A DNA stretch of 37,275 nucleotides from Synechococcaceae bacterium WB8_1B_136 (GCA_010029175.1 RGNC01000002.1:1-37275), one strand, 5' to 3'; positions 1 through 8,436 are shown, numbered from the stretch's first letter. Translations and numbers: made by a program. Notes: generated by a model from the letters alone, not told the origin.

Positions 1-2
1 TG

Positions 3-542
3 GAGCTGCGCCAGCACAACCTGCTGCGGGATCCCCTGCCCCAAGCCCAGGCTGATCTGGTGTGGTGCCGCTGGGTGGCGATGTTTCTGCCTGAGCTGGA
101 CCCCCTGCTGGATCCCCTGCCCGCGGCCCTGCGACCAGGGGGCCAGGCGCTATTCCACGAATACCTGCACTGGGACACCTTCGCGCTGCATCCCCACGGC
201 GATGCCATCGCCCGCTTCGGCCAGGCGGTGCAGCGCAGCTTCCGGCAGGCCGGCGGGGATCCGGATGTGAACCGCCGTCTGCCGTCGCTGCTGGCGGCCC
301 GGGGCCTGCGGATCGAGGAGCTGCGGCCCCTGCCGGTGCTGGGCCGGTCCGGATCCATGGCCGCCCAGTGGATGGAGGCCTTCGTGGCCGTGTACGGCCG
401 CCAGCTGCAGGCCCTGGGGCTGTGGTGCGCAGCCGATGCGCAGCAAGCGGTGGCGGAGATCGCCGCCGCCCGGCAGGATCCGGGAAGCTACTGGGTGGGG
501 CCCACGCTGCTGGAGCTGCGGGCGACACGATGGGAGAACTGA
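3..542 (+). CDS. Class I SAM-dependent methyltransferase, C-terminal part
   Basis: The frame is open from the left edge, so the gene is 5'-truncated by the window; about 179 residues remain. The stretch DLVWCRWVAMFL (around residues 19-30 of the fragment) followed by LRPGGQALFHEY is the usual post-motif strand and 'LkpGG' turn of Rossmann-fold methyltransferases, where a methyl group is moved from S-adenosylmethionine to a substrate. The SAM-binding glycine motif would lie upstream of the window. The C-terminal half (ARGLRIEELRPLPVLGR, then a helix-rich tail ending in WVGPTLLELRATRW) fits small-molecule methyltransferases of cyanobacteria. The substrate cannot be told. The next gene starts 15 bases downstream on the same strand, so the two may be co-transcribed. 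Confidence 0.7.
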   Translation, partial: ELRQHNLLRDPLPQAQADLVWCRWVAMFLPELDPLLDPLPAALRPGGQALFHEYLHWDTFALHPHGDAIARFGQAVQRSFRQAGGDPDVNRRLPSLLAARGLRIEELRPLPVLGRSGSMAAQWMEAFVAVYGRQLQALGLWCAADAQQAVAEIAAARQDPGSYWVGPTLLELRATRWEN

Positions 543-557
543 GCGCTTCCTGACCCC

Positions 558-1469
558 GTGCCCTGGACCGAGGCCGACACCCCCGACCAACGCGGTCGCG
601 TGGCCCTGATCACCGGCGCCAACAGCGGCCTGGGCCTGGAGACGGCCCGGGTCCTGGCCAGCCGGGGCGCCACGGTGCTGCTGGCCTGCCGCAGCCGCCA
701 GCGGGGTGAAGCGGCCCGCCAGGCCCTGCTGCCCACCGCCGGCGCCGGCATCGATGTGCTGGAGCTCGATCTGGCCGACCTGGCCAGCGTGCGCCGCGCC
801 TCCGATCTGGTGGCGCAGCAGTACGGCCAGCTGGATCTGCTGATCAACAACGCCGGCGTGATGGCGCCGCCGCGGCTGTTGAGCAGCCAGGGGCTGGAAC
901 TGCAGTTCGCCGTGAATCACCTGGGCCACTTCGCCCTCACCCGGGCCCTGCTGCCGCTGCTGGAGCGGCGCGCCGGGGCGCGGGTGGTGCATGTGAGTTC
1001 AGGGGCCCACTACTTCGGCCGCATCGCCTTCGACGACCTGCAGGGTGAACGGCGCTACGACGCCTGGGCCGCCTACGCCCAGAGCAAACTCGCCAATGTG
1101 ATGACCGCCCTGGAGCTGCAGCAGCGGCTGGAGGCCTCCGGCAGCGGCGTGCTCTCGCTGGCGGCCCACCCGGGGCTGGCCCGCACCAACCTGCAACCCA
1201 CCTCGGTGGCTTCCCGCGGCTCGCGGCTGGAGGGCCTGGCCTACCGGCTGATGGATCCCCTGTTCCAGAGCGCGGCCATGGGAGCCCTGCCACAGCTGTA
1301 TGCCGCCGTGGCCCCGGATGTGGAGGGCGGAGCCTTCTACGGCCCGGGTGGCCTGGCCAATCTCAAGGGCCATCCGGTGCGCTGCCGCGTCGCCAAGGCC
1401 GCCCACAACACCGCCCAGCGCCAGCGGCTCTGGCAGGTGAGCGAAGAGCTGAGCCATTGGGAACGCTGA
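558..1469 (+). CDS. Short-chain dehydrogenase/reductase (retinol dehydrogenase/POR-like)
   Basis: This 303-residue protein is an NAD(P)-dependent oxidoreductase of the SDR family. It shows the nucleotide-binding TGANSGLG motif near residues 20-27, the NNAG motif near residue 96, a catalytic serine in HVSSGAH, and the YAQSK active-site Tyr/Lys. An arginine-rich ACRSRQRGE after the second strand suggests a preference for NADPH. The long central region and the NHLGHF motif resemble the retinol dehydrogenase / WW-domain oxidoreductase / protochlorophyllide reductase branch. It lacks clear POR-specific features, so a light-dependent chlorophyll role is not claimed. The GTG start at 558 follows the previous stop by 15 bases. 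The substrate is unknown. Confidence 0.88.
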   Translation: MPWTEADTPDQRGRVALITGANSGLGLETARVLASRGATVLLACRSRQRGEAARQALLPTAGAGIDVLELDLADLASVRRASDLVAQQYGQLDLLINNAGVMAPPRLLSSQGLELQFAVNHLGHFALTRALLPLLERRAGARVVHVSSGAHYFGRIAFDDLQGERRYDAWAAYAQSKLANVMTALELQQRLEASGSGVLSLAAHPGLARTNLQPTSVASRGSRLEGLAYRLMDPLFQSAAMGALPQLYAAVAPDVEGGAFYGPGGLANLKGHPVRCRVAKAAHNTAQRQRLWQVSEELSHWER

Positions 1470-1491
1470 GGTGTTCCCTGAGCTGAGCCCC

Positions 1492-1671
1492 ATGGCCCCT
1501 GCCCCGCACAATCAGCGCTCCAACCGTCTCAGCCAACCCCTGAGCAGCGGCAGTCCCGCCTGCCATAGCCTCGATCCAGACGACTGGCTGACCGACCTGC
1601 GCGACTGGGTGAACCTCTGCCACCGCGGGGTGGATCCACAGGAGGCCTGGCAGCGGCTGCAGCAGCCGTAG
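1492..1671 (+). CDS. Small conserved-looking hypothetical protein (59 aa)
   Basis: A short frame between the dehydrogenase and the membrane protein. The ATG at 1492 is preferred to an upstream GTG at 1471 that would add seven residues. The C-terminal half, [20 protein letters not shown] followed by [12 protein letters not shown], is acidic, tryptophan-rich and predicted helical, and looks selected rather than random. The N-terminal third is low-complexity. No family or function is recognised. It lies in a same-strand run with short spacers, which supports it being a real gene. The alternative is chance coding in GC-rich DNA. Confidence 0.5.
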   Translation: MAPAPHNQRSNRLSQPLSSGSPACHSLDPDDWLTDLRDWVNLCHRGVDPQEAWQRLQQP

Positions 1672-1700
1672 CGTTGTGGCCCCTCACCCAGCCCGGGTCC

Positions 1701-2252
1701 ATGGCCTCCAGGCTCATCCAGGCGCGCAAACTGCATCGCGTGGTGGCGCCCATCCTGTTGGCGCCCCTGATGCTGGCGGCCCTCACCGGCGTGGCGGCAC
1801 GGGCTGGACGGAGCTGGTTCGCCATGCCCAAGCCCCTGGCCAGCTGGCTCTATTCGCTGCACGAGGGGGGCTTCCTGGGGGAGCCCCTGGTGCCCTTCTA
1901 CGTGTTGGCCATGGGGCTGGGGCTGCTCGGCCTCTGCGCCACAGGCCTGGTGCTGCTGCGTCAGCAGCCTGCCAGGAGCGCCAATGTGGCGACCCATCGC
2001 CGCCTGCACAGCTCGGTGGCCCTGGTGGCCGTGCTGCCGCTGGTGATGTCAGCCAGCAGCGGCATCCTGTTTCGCCTGCTGGAAAGCTGGGGACATCTGC
2101 CTGAGGAGCAGATCGAGTGGCTGATGGATCTCCATCAGGGCGCATGGCTCGGCGATGCCCTCAAGCCGGTGTATGTGGTTCTGGTGGGCTTGGGTCTGGT
2201 GGTGCTGCTCGGCTCCGGGGTCACCATGCTGCGGCGAGCACGGCTTCATTGA
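1701..2252 (+). CDS. PepSY-TM-like membrane protein with internal duplication
   Basis: An integral membrane protein of 183 residues from the ATG at 1701 (a GTG at 1674 would add nine residues). It has four hydrophobic segments. The first half (RKLHRVVAPILL...LHEGGFLGEPLVPFYVLAMGLGLLGL) and second half (RRLHSSVALVAV...LHQGAWLGDALKPVYVVLVGLGLVVL) are two copies of one unit: Arg-Leu-His before the first helix, LHxGxxLG in the loop, then a glycine/leucine helix. Such RxLH and LHxG elements are typical of PepSY-associated transmembrane proteins. The conserved histidines could bind haem or metal, but no such role is shown. The stop codon lies two bases from the 3' end of the opposite-strand tRNA gene. 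Confidence 0.7.
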   Translation: MASRLIQARKLHRVVAPILLAPLMLAALTGVAARAGRSWFAMPKPLASWLYSLHEGGFLGEPLVPFYVLAMGLGLLGLCATGLVLLRQQPARSANVATHRRLHSSVALVAVLPLVMSASSGILFRLLESWGHLPEEQIEWLMDLHQGAWLGDALKPVYVVLVGLGLVVLLGSGVTMLRRARLH

Positions 2253-2254
2253 GA

Positions 2255-2326
<72 letters not shown>

Positions 2327-2364
2327 GGTTGCGCCATTCTGCAGGGCCACCGCCCGCTCCACCC

Positions 2365-2883
2365 ATGGCCAGCGGCCAGCAGCACGACCGCGCCACCTGG
2401 CTCCTGGCGCTGCCCTTCGGGGCCCTGTGGTGGCCGTGGCTGGGGCTGACGGGGGTGGCGACCGCCGGCCTGGCGTTTCTGCTGGGCGGTCTGCTGCTCT
2501 CCCCCGATCTCGACACCCACTCCCAGCCCACCCGCCGCTGGGGACCGTTGCGGCTGCTGTGGTGGCCCTACCGGCAGCTGCTGCGCCACCGCTCGCTGCT
2601 GTCCCACAGCCCGCTGCTGGGCATGGCCGGGCGCCTGGGCTACCTGACCGCCCTGCTGCTGGCACTTTGCCTGCTGCTGCAACCCCTGGGGGGGCCGAAG
2701 CCGGAGCAGCTGCTGGCCCTGGGGCAAGGGATCTGGCAGCAGCAGCGCCCCCTGCTGCTGGCGGCCCTGGTGGGGCTGGAGGCCAGCAGCTGGCTGCACC
2801 TGATCCAGGACGGCGATCCCATGCCGCGAACGCCACGGCTCCTGCGCCGCTGGAGGCGCCGACGCAGAACGATGAGAAGGTGA
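2365..2883 (+). CDS. DUF2227-like putative metal-binding membrane protein
   Basis: A 172-residue protein from the ATG at 2365. An upstream TTG at 2329 would begin almost at the tRNA end and is unlikely. The sequence has hydrophobic segments near residues 11-45 and 95-120. Between them lie LLLSPDLDTHSQPTRRWGPL, then HRSLLSHSPLLG, and near the C-terminus WLHLIQDGDP. The aspartate/histidine pairs (SPDLD, HRS..SHS, HLIQD) match cyanobacterial proteins annotated as 'metal-binding protein' (DUF2227), distantly similar to the YdjM-type membrane hydrolases. The biochemical role is unknown. The arginine-rich tail (RRWRRRRRT) ends 29 bases before mazG, so the two are probably one transcript. Confidence 0.75.
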   Translation: MASGQQHDRATWLLALPFGALWWPWLGLTGVATAGLAFLLGGLLLSPDLDTHSQPTRRWGPLRLLWWPYRQLLRHRSLLSHSPLLGMAGRLGYLTALLLALCLLLQPLGGPKPEQLLALGQGIWQQQRPLLLAALVGLEASSWLHLIQDGDPMPRTPRLLRRWRRRRRTMRR

Positions 2884-2912
2884 GAGGCAACCCGAGCGCC
2901 CGCCAGCGTCCG

Positions 2913-3758
2913 ATGCCCGCACCGACCGATCCAACCCTGGCCGCCCTGGCGGACCTGCAGGCCGTGGTGGCCCGTCTGCGGGATCCCCAGGGTGGCTGCC
3001 CCTGGGACCTGGAACAGACCCATGCCTCGCTGGTGCCCTACGTGCTCGAAGAAGCCCACGAGGTGGCCGATGCCATCCGCCACGGCGACGACGGCCACCT
3101 GGCCGAGGAACTGGGGGACCTGCTGCTGCAGGTGGTGCTGCATGCCCAGATCGCCAGCGAGGAGGGCCGCTTCGACCTGGCGCAGGTGGCCCGCGGCATC
3201 AGCGACAAGCTGGTGCGCCGCCATCCCCATGTGTTCGGCGACGCCGAAGCCGCCGATAGCGCAGCGGTGAAGCAGACCTGGGAGGCGATCAAAGCGACGG
3301 AGAAAGCCAGCCCCGCCTCCGCCAGCCCGCTGAGCGATCGCCTGGCCGGCAAGGTGCGCGGCCAGCCCGCCCTGGCCGGCGCCATGACGATTTCGCGCAA
3401 AGCCGCCGCCGCCGGCTTCGAGTGGGAGGCCATGGATGGCGTGTGGGCGAAGGTGCACGAGGAGCTGAAGGAGCTCCAGGAGGCCGTGGCCGAGGCGATG
3501 GTCAGCGGCGACCGGACCCATGCCCAGGAGGAGCTCGGCGATGTGCTGTTCACCCTGGTGAATGTGGCCCGCTGGTGCGGCATCGACCCGGAAGCCGGCC
3601 TGGCGGGCACCAACCGCCGTTTCCTGGCACGCTTCTCCCGGGTGGAGGCCGCCCTGGACGGCCAGCTCAGCGGCCGCTCGATCGGAGAACTGGAACAGCT
3701 CTGGCAGCAGGCCAAAGCCCAGATCCGGGCGGAACGCGGCCAGCAGCCAGACAGCTGA
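2913..3758 (+). CDS. mazG: Nucleoside triphosphate pyrophosphohydrolase MazG
   Basis: MazG hydrolyses non-canonical or excess NTPs to NMP and pyrophosphate in the cytoplasm. The 281-residue product has the two tandem MazG domains of the long bacterial form. The first contains GGCPWDLEQTHASL, the EEAHEVADAI metal-binding helix and EELGDLLLQVVLHAQIA, followed by KLVRRHPHVFGD. The second has the degenerate repeat GFEWE...HEELKELQEAV and EELGDVLFTLVNVARW. The frame stays open far upstream, but the ATG at 2913 gives the standard N-terminus. A HIP1 octamer (gcgatcgc) lies inside at 3334-3341. A perfect palindrome follows 15 bases after the stop and may end transcription. Confidence 0.95.
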   Translation: MPAPTDPTLAALADLQAVVARLRDPQGGCPWDLEQTHASLVPYVLEEAHEVADAIRHGDDGHLAEELGDLLLQVVLHAQIASEEGRFDLAQVARGISDKLVRRHPHVFGDAEAADSAAVKQTWEAIKATEKASPASASPLSDRLAGKVRGQPALAGAMTISRKAAAAGFEWEAMDGVWAKVHEELKELQEAVAEAMVSGDRTHAQEELGDVLFTLVNVARWCGIDPEAGLAGTNRRFLARFSRVEAALDGQLSGRSIGELEQLWQQAKAQIRAERGQQPDS

Positions 3759-3773
3759 CCCCACCACAGCCAC

Positions 3774-3812
3774 TCTCCCTAATTCTGTACAGGCTGTACA
3801 GAATTAGGGAGA
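3774..3812. repeat. Perfect 39-bp palindrome, copy 1 of a dispersed repeat
   Basis: The arm tctccctaattctgtacag (3774-3792) is followed by one G and then its exact reverse complement (3794-3812). The central core is repeated at 8263-8288. It lies between the convergent genes mazG and arfB, so it could serve as a bidirectional transcription terminator, but it has no long T run. It could also be a small mobile palindromic repeat. It is not a match to the cyanobacterial LexA box (spacing between the GTAC halves is five, not four) nor to NtcA (GTA-N7-TAC, not N8). Confidence 0.85.
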
Positions 3813-3898
3813 CATTGCACGGGCCCATCCCCAAGCCTGTCCGGGTCCCGGGCCCCGACCGGCCCAGCCCAGGCGCCCCAGATGCCCCGCGCGGCAGC

Positions 3899-4345
3899 TC
3901 ATTCCTCCGGCAGGTCAACCCGGCCACGGCGCTGCCCCTTGATGGCACCGCGCTGTTTCTTGGCCGCCAGGCGTCGCTCCACCGAGCCGCGCGTGGGGCG
4001 GGTGGCCCTCCGGGGCGGCGGCGGCGGCCGCAGGGCCTGCTCCAACAGCTCCACCAGCCGGCGCTGGGCGGCAACGCGGTTCTGCCACTGGGATCGGTGT
4101 TCACTGGCGGCGATCACCACCGCCCCATCCACCAGCGTCCCCGCCAGACGCCGCAGGGCCCGGGCCTTCAACGCTGGTGGCAGCGCTTCGGTGGCAGCCA
4201 GGTCAAACAGCAGCTCCACCCGTGAATCGGTGGTGTTCACGTTCTGCCCACCGGGCCCGGACGAGCGCGAAAAGCGCCAGCGCAGCTGGGCCACCGGCAG
4301 CGCCACCGGCGCCTGCCCCGCCACAGTGAGCTGCAACACATCCAT
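3899..4345 (-). CDS. arfB: Alternative ribosome-rescue factor ArfB (peptidyl-tRNA hydrolase)
   Basis: ArfB releases peptides from ribosomes stalled without a stop codon. The 148-residue protein has the catalytic GGQ in [20 protein letters not shown] near residues 29-50, and the long basic C-terminal tail ([14 protein letters not shown]) that enters the mRNA channel in this family. It lacks the codon-recognition domain of RF1/RF2, which fits ArfB/YaeJ length. The ATG at 4345 is chosen because the upstream extension is not family-like. It is divergent from speE with a 52-bp spacer and convergent with mazG. Confidence 0.92.
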   Translation of the reverse strand: MDVLQLTVAGQAPVALPVAQLRWRFSRSSGPGGQNVNTTDSRVELLFDLAATEALPPALKARALRRLAGTLVDGAVVIAASEHRSQWQNRVAAQRRLVELLEQALRPPPPPRRATRPTRGSVERRLAAKKQRGAIKGQRRGRVDLPEE

Positions 4346-4397
4346 GGAGGGCCTTCGCCGGCGATGCGCAAGTCTGGAGGGAGCAACCGCCGCACCG

Positions 4398-5270
4398 ATG
4401 GCCGAGAGCAGCAGCAAGCCAGCCCCCACGCCTGGCTGGGTGGATGAAATCTTTGATGGCGTGCGCTACGGCCTGGCCGGCCGCGTGATTGCGGAACAGC
4501 AGTCGCCGTTCCAGACGGTCACGATCATCGAGAGCGAGCGCTACGGCAAGGGCCTGCTGCTGGATGGCTGCTGGATGACGGCCGAGCGCCAGGAACGGCA
4601 CTACCACGAGGCGATCGTGCACCCCGCCCTCTGCGGCGCCGAGCGGATCGAGCGGGTGCTGGTGATCGGCGGCGGCGATGGCGGCACCGCCCGCGAGTGC
4701 CTGCGCCACGCCGAGGTGCAGCACCTCGACATGGTGGAGATCGACGGCCTGGTGGTGGAGTGGAGCCAGCAATATCTGCCCAGCATCGGCGGTGGCTGCT
4801 GGAGCGATCCCCGCTTCCACCTCAGCGTGGGCGATGGCATCGCCTGGGCCGCAGGCGCCCCCGATGCCAGCTACGACGTGGTGATCGTGGACGGCTCCGA
4901 TCCGGCCGGTCCGGCCGAGGGCCTGTTCAACCGCGCCTTCTTCCAGCACTGCCGCCGCATCCTCAAACCCGGTGGCGTGTTCGCCACCCAGAGCGAATCG
5001 CCCGAGGCCTTCCGCCAGGTGCACCTCGACACCGTGCGCCTGATCCGCGAGGTGTTCGGCCACGCCGATCCGATGTACGGCTGGGTGCCCATGTATCCAA
5101 GCGGCTGGTGGAGTTGGACGTTCGCCGCCACAGACGGCCGTCGCTATCTGCAGCCGGATCCCGCCCGCGCCGCGGCCGTCGTCTGTGGCTCCGAGATCTG
5201 GAGTCCCCGCTGGCAGCGCGGCGCCTTCGACGCCATCCCCGCCGCCATCGAGCGCGCCCTCAACGCATGA
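4398..5270 (+). CDS. speE: Spermidine synthase
   Basis: The enzyme moves an aminopropyl group from decarboxylated S-adenosylmethionine to putrescine. The 290-residue sequence shows the family order: N-terminal beta domain with [20 protein letters not shown], then [11 protein letters not shown], the nucleotide-binding [18 protein letters not shown], the [11 protein letters not shown] acidic position, and the catalytic [16 protein letters not shown] loop. The C-terminal [13 protein letters not shown] is also typical. ATG 4398 gives the standard start (MAESSS). Its stop overlaps the start of speB (ATGA), so the two are translationally coupled. SpeB makes the putrescine that SpeE uses. Confidence 0.95.
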   Translation: MAESSSKPAPTPGWVDEIFDGVRYGLAGRVIAEQQSPFQTVTIIESERYGKGLLLDGCWMTAERQERHYHEAIVHPALCGAERIERVLVIGGGDGGTARECLRHAEVQHLDMVEIDGLVVEWSQQYLPSIGGGCWSDPRFHLSVGDGIAWAAGAPDASYDVVIVDGSDPAGPAEGLFNRAFFQHCRRILKPGGVFATQSESPEAFRQVHLDTVRLIREVFGHADPMYGWVPMYPSGWWSWTFAATDGRRYLQPDPARAAAVVCGSEIWSPRWQRGAFDAIPAAIERALNA

Positions 5271-6121
5271 ACAACCTCTTCGACACCGACGGCGCCATCT
5301 ACATGGGCAGCCGGCGCGACCCGGCCGGCTGCCGGGTGGGCTTGTTCGGCGTGCCCTACGACGGCACCACCTCGTTCCGGCCCGGCACCCGCTTCGGGCC
5401 CACCGCCATCCGCGAGGTGAGCCCCGGTCTGGAGAGCTACTGCCCCCAGCTCGATCGCGACCTGGAGGAGCTGGCCATCGCCGATCTGGGCGCCGTGGAC
5501 ATCCCCTTCGGCGCCCCCGAACCGGTGGTGGCGGCGGTGAAGGCGGCCACCGAGGCGGTGCTGGCGCTTGGCCTCAAGCCATTGATGCTGGGCGGCGAGC
5601 ACTCGATCAGCTCCGGTGCCGTTGCCGCCGTGGCAGCGCAGCACCCGGAGCTGGTGCTGGTGCAGCTCGATGCCCACGCCGATCTGCGCCACGAGTGGCT
5701 GGGCGCCCACCACAGCCACGCCTGCGCCATGCGCCGCTGCCTGGAGGTGCTGCCTAGCCAGCAGCTGCTGCAGATCGCCATCCGCAGCGGCACCCGCGAG
5801 GAGTTCACCGAACTCCGCCAGACGGGGCGCCTGGTGGCGATCGAGCGCATGGCCGAGGCCCTCAAGCCTCTGCGCGGCAAGCCCCTCTATCTCACTGTGG
5901 ACCTCGACTGGTTTGATCCCGCCGTGATGGCGGGCACCGGCACCCCGGAGCCCGGCGGCTTCCTCTGGAGCCATTTCGCCAGCCTGGTGGAGGAACTCCG
6001 CCACCACACTCTGGTGGCCGCCGATGTGGTGGAACTGGCACCCATGCTCGACCCCAGCGGCGTGAGCAGCGTGCTGGCGGCCAAGGTGGTGCGCAGCCTG
6101 CTGTTCCTGCTGGATCAGTAA
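5267..6121 (+). CDS. speB: Agmatinase (ureohydrolase family)
   Basis: The product (284 residues) belongs to the binuclear manganese ureohydrolases and most likely converts agmatine to putrescine and urea. Metal ligands are visible in [20 protein letters not shown]...SHACAMRR and [21 protein letters not shown]. Overlap with speE points to polyamine synthesis rather than arginine breakdown. The urea released could feed the urease system whose ureG lies further right in the window; that link is inference. Family members acting on arginine or other guanidino compounds are an alternative that sequence alone cannot exclude. Confidence 0.9.
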   Translation: MNNLFDTDGAIYMGSRRDPAGCRVGLFGVPYDGTTSFRPGTRFGPTAIREVSPGLESYCPQLDRDLEELAIADLGAVDIPFGAPEPVVAAVKAATEAVLALGLKPLMLGGEHSISSGAVAAVAAQHPELVLVQLDAHADLRHEWLGAHHSHACAMRRCLEVLPSQQLLQIAIRSGTREEFTELRQTGRLVAIERMAEALKPLRGKPLYLTVDLDWFDPAVMAGTGTPEPGGFLWSHFASLVEELRHHTLVAADVVELAPMLDPSGVSSVLAAKVVRSLLFLLDQ

Positions 6122-6139
6122 GCGCTCAGCAGGCGCGTC

Positions 6140-6499
6140 CTAATAAGCGCAAGTCCCGCTGGCCCGCTGCTCGCGCAGGCGCTCGTGCTGCTGGCCGATC
6201 AGCTGCACCGCCAGGGTGGGGTGGTTGTGCAGCAGGTTGAGAAAGCGCAGGCGATCGAGCTTCAGCAACTCCACCGGGGTGCGGGCGAAGGCGTCGTTGC
6301 GGTACACCCCGTCCTTCCAGACAATGTCCTCGTAACTGAATAGTTCGCCGGGGCGATAGCAGAGCTTGTCGCCCTTGCTATTCACCACTTCCACAATGCC
6401 GCGCCCCACGCCATAAATGGCGTCGGCCCGCTGACCACGGGTGAACACAGCGCCACCAGTGGGAAACGACAGGGTCTCACAGTCGACCTGCGTTGCCAT
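6140..6499 (-). CDS. Stand-alone cyclic-nucleotide-binding-fold protein
   Basis: A 119-residue protein that is essentially one Crp-type jelly-roll domain: FPTGGAVFTRGQRADAIYGVGRGIVEVV, then the turn YRPGELFSYEDIVW, and a C-terminal dimer-like helix (LLKLDRLRFLNLLHNHPTLAVQLIGQQHERL). There is no helix-turn-helix after it, so it is not a CRP/NtcA-type DNA-binding regulator. The phosphate-binding cassette (GELFSYED...) lacks the canonical RAAT arginine, so cyclic-nucleotide binding is doubtful. ATG 6499 is preferred over a TTG at 6538. It is convergent with speB, 18 bases apart. The role is unknown. Confidence 0.75.
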   Translation of the reverse strand: MATQVDCETLSFPTGGAVFTRGQRADAIYGVGRGIVEVVNSKGDKLCYRPGELFSYEDIVWKDGVYRNDAFARTPVELLKLDRLRFLNLLHNHPTLAVQLIGQQHERLREQRASGTCAY

Positions 6500-6647
6500 C
6501 AGGTCAACGGGAGTGGCGACAGTCAGCGATGGAGCCAATCACCCACCTCCGGGCTTTTCGGATTTCTTCAGCTTGGCACCGAGAAGCTGTAACCCGTGCG
6601 ACGTGGAACACATTTGCACCTGCCGCAAGGCATTCTTCCGGTTCTGT

Positions 6648-6938
6648 TCAGCTTTCCAGCAGTTCGGCCAGCGCCAGCTGCTGATTGCGGGCCTGGAGCT
6701 CCAGTCCTGGTCCGGCCCCGATCACGGGCAGCCTTGGCGGCCGCGGCGTCCAGTGGTGACACCACAGCTCTGCCGCCAGTTCAGGGTGGATTCCCAGCTG
6801 TCGCAGCTGGCACCAGCCCATCGCACCACCGCTGGGCGGGGTGCAATGGCGGCAACTGCGGCAGCAGGGGCGGGTGCCCATCCACACCGGATCGGGGTGG
6901 CCCAGGCTACGCAGCCCAACCGCGACTGCCAGGGGCAC
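6648..6938 (-). CDS. Cysteine-rich small protein, probable zinc-binding, function unknown
   Basis: An unrecognised protein of about 96 residues from a GTG at 6938. The frame remains open to a GTG at 7061, which would give 137 residues and overlap the start of gcvT. It carries [20 protein letters not shown], then C, then [15 protein letters not shown]. The CxxCxxC cluster plus a distal Cys-His-His looks like a metal site, and the tryptophan/proline pattern suggests selection. It is divergent from gcvT and upstream of the cyclic-nucleotide-fold gene on the same strand, with a 148-bp gap. The start is uncertain. Confidence 0.5.
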   Translation of the reverse strand: MPLAVAVGLRSLGHPDPVWMGTRPCCRSCRHCTPPSGGAMGWCQLRQLGIHPELAAELWCHHWTPRPPRLPVIGAGPGLELQARNQQLALAELLES

Positions 6939-7024
6939 GCCCCAAAGATGCGGGTTGTCTACTGGATGCTGAAGGCGATCGATCAGGCTGGCTCCATAGG
7001 ATCCGGGCCATTGCCTGCCGTGCC

Positions 7025-8188
7025 ATGGCCGCCCCGGAACAGCCACCGCTGCGGCGGACACCCCTGTTCGAGGCCACCCGAGCCGCCGGCGGACGCCTGG
7101 TGCCCTTCGCCGGCTGGGAGATGGCCGTGCAATACAGCGGCCTGGTGCAGGAGCACACCGCCGTTCGTCAGAGCTGCGGCCTGTTCGACATCTCCCACAT
7201 GGGGGTGCTCTGCCTGCGGGGCGATGGCGCCAAGGACGCCCTGCAGAGCCTGGTGCCCAGCGACCTGTTCCGCATCGGCCCCGGCGAGGCCTGCTACACG
7301 GTGCTGCTCAACGACCAGGGGGGCATCCGCGACGATCTGATCGTCTACGACCGGGGGTGGCGCCCGGGGGCCGACGGCCGGGAGAGCCACGAGCTGCTGC
7401 TGGTGATCAACGCCGCCTGTGCCGAGGCGGACACCGCCTGGCTCCGCAGCCAGCTCGAACCGGCCGGCATCAGCGTGCGTGATCACAAAGGCGCTGAGGG
7501 CGTTCTGCTGGCCCTGCAGGGTCCAGAAGCCGCAGCACACCTGGAGCGCCTGGTGGGGGAGAGCCTGGCGGGTCTGCCTCGTTTCGGCCATCGCGATCTG
7601 GTGCTGCGCCACGCCCAGGGCGACGCCGCCGGGGCAGCGGTGTTCGTGGCCCGCACCGGGTACACGGGGGAAGACGGCTTCGAACTGCTGCTGAGCCGCA
7701 ACGCGGGCCTGGCCCTGTGGGCCCAGCTGCTGGCCGACGGCGTTGTGCCCTGCGGCCTCGGCGCCCGCGACACCCTGCGGCTGGAGGCGGCCATGCATCT
7801 CTACGGCTCCGACATGGACGCCAACACCACTCCCCTGGAGGTGGGACTGGGTTGGCTCGTCCACCTGGACATGCCCAAACCCTTCATCGGCCGCGCCGTG
7901 CTGGAGCGGCAGACAGCCGAGGGCGTGACGCGACGGCTGGTGGGGCTGCAGCTGCAAGGACGAGCCATCCCGCGGCATGGCTACCCGGTGCTGGCCGCAG
8001 GGGCCGTGGCGGGCAGCACACCGATCGGCACGGTCACCAGCGGCGGCTGGTCCCCCAGCCTGGAGGCCGGCATCGCCCTGGCCCTGGTGCCCAACGCGCT
8101 GGCCAAGGCCGGCACCGCTCTGGCGGTGGAGATCCGTGGTCGCGTCGAACCGGCCACGGTGGTCAAGCGACCCTTCTACAGGCGTTGA
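7025..8188 (+). CDS. gcvT: Glycine cleavage system T protein (aminomethyltransferase)
   Basis: GcvT transfers the aminomethyl carbon from lipoyl-GcvH to tetrahydrofolate and releases ammonia; in cyanobacteria this serves photorespiratory glycine. The 387-residue protein begins [30 protein letters not shown], followed by [15 protein letters not shown]. It then has [18 protein letters not shown] with the conserved Asp, the [14 protein letters not shown] motif, [19 protein letters not shown] and the C-terminal barrel ([21 protein letters not shown]). ATG 7025 gives the usual start, although the frame is open further upstream. gcvH and gcvP are not in this window. Confidence 0.96.
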   Translation: MAAPEQPPLRRTPLFEATRAAGGRLVPFAGWEMAVQYSGLVQEHTAVRQSCGLFDISHMGVLCLRGDGAKDALQSLVPSDLFRIGPGEACYTVLLNDQGGIRDDLIVYDRGWRPGADGRESHELLLVINAACAEADTAWLRSQLEPAGISVRDHKGAEGVLLALQGPEAAAHLERLVGESLAGLPRFGHRDLVLRHAQGDAAGAAVFVARTGYTGEDGFELLLSRNAGLALWAQLLADGVVPCGLGARDTLRLEAAMHLYGSDMDANTTPLEVGLGWLVHLDMPKPFIGRAVLERQTAEGVTRRLVGLQLQGRAIPRHGYPVLAAGAVAGSTPIGTVTSGGWSPSLEAGIALALVPNALAKAGTALAVEIRGRVEPATVVKRPFYRR

Positions 8189-8262
8189 CGCCGCCATGGG
8201 GCCGGCTTGCCATGGGGCGATCTGCGCTAGCCGCCGCTGCGGGGCCTGCAGCAACGCTCGCC

Positions 8263-8288
8263 AATTCCGTACAGGCTGTACAGAATCC
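8263..8288. repeat. Second copy of the GTACAGGCTGTAC palindromic repeat
   Basis: The core aattccgtacaggctgtac plus agaatcc matches the centre of the palindrome at 3774-3812 except for one T-to-C change in the left arm and diverged outer bases. Outside the core the symmetry is lost. It sits between gcvT and aspS. Two intergenic copies with the same centre in about 4.5 kb suggest a dispersed palindromic element or a shared protein-binding site. Confidence 0.75.
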
Positions 8289-8304
8289 AGGAGGATCGCT
8301 GAGA

Positions 8305-8370
8305 CGTGCTGCAGGCCTACTGCTGGGGCGTGCTGCAGGCCTGCAGCTGAGACCTGAACCTCAGGCCTGA
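8305..8370. repeat. Short direct repeat and palindrome cluster upstream of aspS
   Basis: The 14-mer cgtgctgcaggcct occurs at 8305-8318 and again at 8329-8342, a 24-bp period. The second copy is part of a perfect 16-bp palindrome (gctgcaggcctgcagc, 8332-8347), and a 10-bp palindrome tcaggcctga follows at 8361-8370. All share the AGGCCT centre. The block lies 67 bp upstream of aspS. It may be a protein-binding or RNA-structure element; no known family is recognised. Confidence 0.6.
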
Positions 8371-8436
8371 ACCGGCTCCCCTCCAAGGGCCAGCCCCCCG
8401 GGTGGGACAATCGCCACTCCCAGACCCGATCCCAGC

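Noticed and set aside
150-992. Long minus-strand open frames opposite the methyltransferase, dehydrogenase and many other genes
   Set aside because: Gln/Gly/Ala/Arg/His-rich translations with no motifs; antisense shadows of well-recognised genes in GC-rich DNA.
2427-2912. 162-residue N-terminal extension of MazG in the same frame
   Set aside because: Low-complexity Ala/Pro/Arg sequence overlapping the DUF2227-like gene; the standard MazG start is at 2913.
3774-3812. Palindrome as a LexA or NtcA site
   Set aside because: GTAC half-sites are five bases apart instead of four for LexA, and GTA-TAC are seven apart instead of eight for NtcA.
8305-8370. CRISPR array
   Set aside because: Only two unit copies with a 10-base gap, partly self-palindromic; no spacer series and no cas genes anywhere in the window.
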